From Atrichornis clamosus (lineage: Eukaryota > Chordata > Aves > Passeriformes > Menuridae), in contig WBMZ01009450.1 in the NCBI GenBank assembly GCA_013400975.1, positions 54,756-118,755 of the forward strand: 64,000 nt of DNA. The letters run 5' to 3'. Below the pieces are notes generated by a model. It was not told the origin of the DNA. It worked only from the letters and a program-made list of their open reading frames with translations, and made no database searches. The position numbers were made by a program, and so were the translations under genes. Below are positions 59,501 to 64,000 of the stretch, in pieces. Position 1 is the first letter of the stretch; every line of letters starts with the position of its first letter.

Positions 59501-62500
59501 GAGCAAAGCTGGTTATGTCATACACCAACACATCTCAGAGCACTGTAAGGAGCAAGGGTAGGCTTTCACTCTTTTTTCCAAATTCTTCTGGGTTTTATTT
59601 TTAGCAAATTAGGGAATGATGTGCAAATTTTCTCAGTTTTTCATCTAAGTAAAGGCTGTGTGTTCCCCATCTTTTAACCTTACCAGATGCTTTCAACCTC
59701 ATTTAAAGCTGCTCTACCTATTCGGAACACTCTTTTGGGTGACAAAGTCTGTACTAATGTGGTCTTTTTTTTATGCTGGTTGCTTTTTCTTAAATTAAAA
59801 CCAATATTGATCTGTCTCTGGTGCATAGAAGTATGCAACCCAACACTGAAGAAATCTTTATGATCTGTTTTTCCTTGCAACTACAAGGCTTTATCTGCTA
59901 CAAGCTGATAACCCTCATGGTGCAACCAGCACTTTCCTTCCTGTTCTGCTGTCTGGGTATATTTCAGGGATGTGTGAAAAATAATGCACACAGGCAGATC
60001 AGCTTGGCCCAACATCAGATGTATACAGTGTATCATATATAACATCTATACACCATGTATAGGTATTCCAAATAAATGTATTTTAGGCATCTTTGTTCAG
60101 CAGAAATATAATAAGCATTTTGTTTGTTCCAGCAATAGCATCAAACCAATCCTCGAGGCTGTTGTATTACAACACCAAGAAGCATTTCACACAGGAGTGT
60201 TCAGCTGTCAAACACAGGATGAGCAAAAGAAGTCAGATTTTCTTTTCTCTTTGTTTTGTTTTGGTTTTACACATTGGCTTCTAGCCATGAACCAGATCTC
60301 TGTGGGGGCCACTGACATCAGCTACTGCCACTATGTATCTGATATTCCAGTATCACAGAAGGAACACCAGCAAGTTTCAACTAGATCTGTTCCAGAATTT
60401 TGATGCTGCAACATTTGTTTTTTCAATACATCCTTGTGCCAATCTAAATCACAAAAAAACCCTCCAAAACAAAAAGGCCCCCAGAAAACTAAAATTAGCT
60501 TACCCACAGCTTTGCATGTGCCCAGACACTGGTAGCCAGCCTGTGCAGACATACCAGTCCTGCCTACTGTGCTGGACATGTGCCCACAACGGGACGGACT
60601 CAGCGAGCGGAGGCTGCAAGGCCCACCTGATTAACTGGGTAAATAATTGAGCTTGGACCCGTTCTCATGCCATGGGTACACTACCTGCAGGGTTCTACTT
60701 TGCTTACTTATAAAAGCTAGCCTGAATATGCTGTGAGTTACACTCTGAGCCTGTTACCTAGGAAGGCTTAAAGCCTCTTGCTTCATAGGATGTGGATTGA
60801 ATATCTCTTCTGGATAAATTAATGATTTGGCTAAATGATTCCTAACCTCCTTAACTGAGAAATTCTGCAAGAATCAACCCCCTGAGACAGGGATGATTAA
60901 TTTTTTATGAGATATGCTGTCTAATTTGACTGAGGAACTGTGCATTTGCTCCAGCTACCAGGATAGCCCAATCCTGCATGACAGCCTCCGAGCTGAGAAT
61001 GGCAGCAATGCAGCTGCTGGTACAGCCAGTGGGAGAAAGAAAAGAAATATATCACCTTACCCTGGAATAGCATGGCCCTGATAATCTCTGAGCAGATGTG
61101 CTCTGGATTAGGATGCTGTTTGGTGACCCTATTGTGAGAAGGGCATTCAGTTCTGTTGCCTATTTCTGCACAGACATCACAGTCTTATGCCTTCTAAAAA
61201 GAATGCTTTGTTTTGTCTGATGTGGATTAAATAGGTGTGTAAGATGAAGAAACCTTCCTATTCCTATTTCTTCATCTGGACTTTTTTTCTCTTTTTAACC
61301 CAAGAAACACCTGATAAAATTATTTTGTTCCAAACTGTATTCCCTTTTTATTGCTGAGCACACTGCTGGTACGTGAGAGATGCAGAGGATGGGCTGCATG
61401 TCCAGAAGGAAGTCTGCTGTATGTGCCTGGGCAGGGGCCACCTAAGGTTTCTGGGACAGAGCAGAGCAAGTGCTTCCCTTCCTGCCTCTACTCAGTCTAC
61501 TGTTGCTGCTCCAGGCTAACTGCCCCTTCCAGAACACAGGATCTCAGCAAGTCCTGATGGTCAGTAGCAGCCTTACAGTAATCTATCAGTCCCCTTGAAT
61601 ATTTGTCACATTGGCTGGGCCACAGAAATGCATGTCAGGCACCAAATTATGTATCATGTAAACTGTGTGATACCTGATTTCTTTAGTAAAGGGTCCTTTC
61701 TACACTGGAACAATGATTCATCTCATGTAATTTAGGTGTTTAAAAATTGTCTACAGCTGTACCAGTCTGACTTTACAGCTAATGGAGAGAAATAAGAAAT
61801 ACCAAAAGATGTCACCTCATTCTAAGATAGGATGTCAAAGATAGGTGAGAAAAATTGCCCTTCAGGCATGATTATTCCTGTATAGTCATTATAAATGGAG
61901 CCTTGGGATCTCAGGTTAAGTAGGAAAATCAAACAACTAAAACTGAGCTGATTTCTACAATGGGTGTCCCAGTTTTTATCATCACCTCCAGTTCTACTAG
62001 AAACTGAGAGGCTAGTCAATGAGCAGCCTCATCCTTCATGGCGAGTGTCCTGGCCTATGATCCACAGGGCAGGAGTACTTTGCAAAAACAGAGGGGCATG
62101 GGGAACTGTAAAGAAACTTAGAGGGAAGAGAGTAGACTGAGGCTTAGGAAGTTAGAGAATTGCTTCCCAAAGCTAAAGGTTCATAAAGAATTGAGGTCAT
62201 TTTACCTGATCTGCTTCTGGCAATGTTCAGTGAGGGCAGAGTATAAAGTCTGCAACAGCCAAAGGCTACCCAACTTCACAAGCTAGGACCTCTGTGGCGA
62301 TTGGATTTTGTATAGGTCTTCTGCTGGCTCCAGCCACAGGGGCAAGTATGGCCCATAAAAACACAATATGCTACTTCCTACTCACCACTGGTTTTCAAAT
62401 TGTCTCCAGAAACCATAACTCAGATGCAAATCAGACACCTCTGTGTACATCCAAACTGGAACGTGATGTAGCAGTTTAACCTGAAGAGAAGCTATGAAAA

Positions 62501-63779
62501 TCCTTTAGTGGTTAAAATTGTCATGTATTCCAAAAGCATGAGTCAGAACGATCTCAAACTTCCTCAGATATTACACTGCTAGCACAGTCTCATAACTCTC
62601 ATCAGTACAAACAGAAGGCAGGCACCTTAAGGAAAGGCAGTCCTGACAAAGGAATAGAACAATCGAGATTTTAAATGTGAAAATACTTTCCCATAGTTGT
62701 ATTGGTTCTCTAATTTCAGTATCATCTTGAAATATATAGTATTTAAAGTAACATGAAACAGCAGGAAGATTAATTCCTGATGTCAGAGAGAAGAGTTATT
62801 TCTGGCAAGCTTTAATGGATCTGCTGCATCACATGGAAATTTCTTCTAGCTAGCCAGGAATAAAACTACATAGAAAATTTACAGTCTACCCTTGGATCCA
62901 AATCAGGGGACAGTGAGAAACTTGCAATTATGCTAAAGCCACATGTTGTGATTACTGGCTATTCTAAGACCCCTGTGACACTGTGTGATTGTTACTTATC
63001 TATGTAATAGCACCCAGAAGCACGCTGACCTCTCTCAGTAGAGATGAGACCGGACCTCTGCTTGAACACCAGCCTTCTGGTTAAGGGCTGCTCTGAAGTC
63101 AGTGCACAACCTGCGTGGAGCCAAGGGTTTCAGGTGGTTACAGTTACCCAGCACCGCACCCAAGCACTTTAGTTTATTATGTGCTAGGTCAACACGTAAG
63201 AGTTTTAGCAAAACCAGTGTCAAAAAGTAGGAGCAAAGGGACAAAATGAAGGAGAAGATACCCAACCACACTTAGCCGTCACAACCATGGGGCTGGAAGA
63301 ACATAGAGCTGCAATGGCTACAGTGCCAGAAGAGAAGCAGTTAATTGTCAGGTTAATCTGAGACAGGAGATGGTAGTAGCTTTTCAAGTCTGCTAAGGAG
63401 TATCTCCCAAGGCTGGGAGCCACTCGCTGAGCACATGCAGGGGAATGAGTCTGATGGAACCCTGGAGTCAGGGGAGAGGGGAAAAGAGAAAACCTGCAGA
63501 TGAATAGTGCTTGGAGGCAACAGTATCATTGAAAACTATAAGTTACAGTGGCAATACGATGTATCCCGGCACCAGGAATGGTTCAGAAAGGCCGGGATAA
63601 CGCGGATTGTCTGCCGTCTTGGCAGAAATTAGACTGCAGCTCGCGGTGGGACTTGATCTGGCTTAGGTACCACCATCTGTGTCAGAAGAAGACCCAGGGT
63701 ACAACTAATCTAACGTGAAGGGTTTTTCAAGAAACTGAGAAGCAGATGTAATTCTGGGAATCCTGATGAGAGTCTCAGC
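56581..63779. other. Intergenic region between ARHGEF10 and the next CpG island
   Basis: About 7.2 kb in which I find no convincing gene, tRNA or intact repeat. The longest frames (for example 58527-58787 and 59984-60403 on +) have no domain and no splice context. The GC content rises gradually from about 63000. Confidence 0.6.
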
Positions 63780-64000
63780 TTTAAAGTGCTGGAGAAAATA
63801 GGACCCTGGCGGAAACTGCACCCAAAGAGAAGCCACCTGCCCTCCGCCGCGTTGTTCCTCCGCCGAGAGACACCTGAATAACCCGGAGGCTCCGCCTGGA
63901 CACCCCCCCGCCGCTTCCCGCAGCGAGCCCGGCCAGTGCCGGCGGGCGGGCCGCGCCGGGGGCCGCGGGCACTCGGGGCTCCGGCCGGGGCGCTGCGCTG
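63780..64000. promoter_or_regulatory. Start of a CpG island, probable promoter of the next gene
   Basis: The last 220 bp shift abruptly to very high GC with dense CpG and include a GC-box (ggcgggcggg, 63941-63950), a typical Sp1-type site. There is no TATA box. By amniote synteny KBTBD11 follows ARHGEF10 in the same orientation, so this may be its 5' end. That is inference, because no KBTBD11 coding sequence lies inside the window. Confidence 0.65.

Noticed and set aside
1..64000. CRISPR arrays, operons or other prokaryotic systems
   Set aside because: The window is intron-exon vertebrate DNA. No regularly spaced repeats or bacterial gene organisation were found.

Overview
This is vertebrate nuclear DNA, almost certainly from a bird. 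Coding sequence is split into short exons by kilobase-scale GT-AG introns. The dispersed repeats are CR1 LINE fragments and avian-type retroviral LTRs, and no Alu, B1 or L1 elements were seen. One LTR belongs to a family I associate with neoavian birds, so Neoaves is more likely than a galliform; that last step is recall-based inference.

The window is dominated by one gene on the + strand: the 3' half of ARHGEF10, a Rho guanine nucleotide exchange factor. Thirteen consecutive exons (830-54171) join in phase into 737 codons plus a stop, with a canonical GT...AG at every junction. They encode the PH-like region and the WD40-like beta-propeller, ending in [11 protein letters not shown]. The N-terminus and the catalytic DH domain lie upstream of the window. 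The 3' UTR follows from 54172, with candidate poly(A) signals at 56022 and 56554.

Layout: 1-829 is intron. Exons 1 and 2 (830-3461) are followed by a 17.2-kb intron (3462-20701) that holds most of the recognised mobile DNA: a CR1 fragment, a 236-bp perfect duplication broken by an N, a complete 1,082-bp solo LTR with a 5-bp target-site duplication, and a second ERV LTR. Exons 3-9 are fairly close together (20702-30456). Exons 10-13 are separated by introns of 8.5, 5.8, 6.4 and 1.9 kb, one of which carries a second CR1. From about 56.6 to 63.7 kb I see intergenic DNA without recognisable genes. The last 220 bp is extremely GC- and CpG-rich and looks like the start of a promoter CpG island. By conserved synteny (ARHGEF10-KBTBD11 in other amniotes) it may belong to KBTBD11.

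No new multi-gene system is visible. The observations most worth checking are: a minus-strand, exon-like coding segment nested in an ARHGEF10 intron (42353-42590); a near-perfect 40-bp-arm inverted repeat in the first complete intron (2047-2196); a probable assembly false duplication (12071-12543); a GC-rich islet with an open frame (19370-19620); and a minus-strand open frame ending in a PCNA-binding-like motif (32027-32355).
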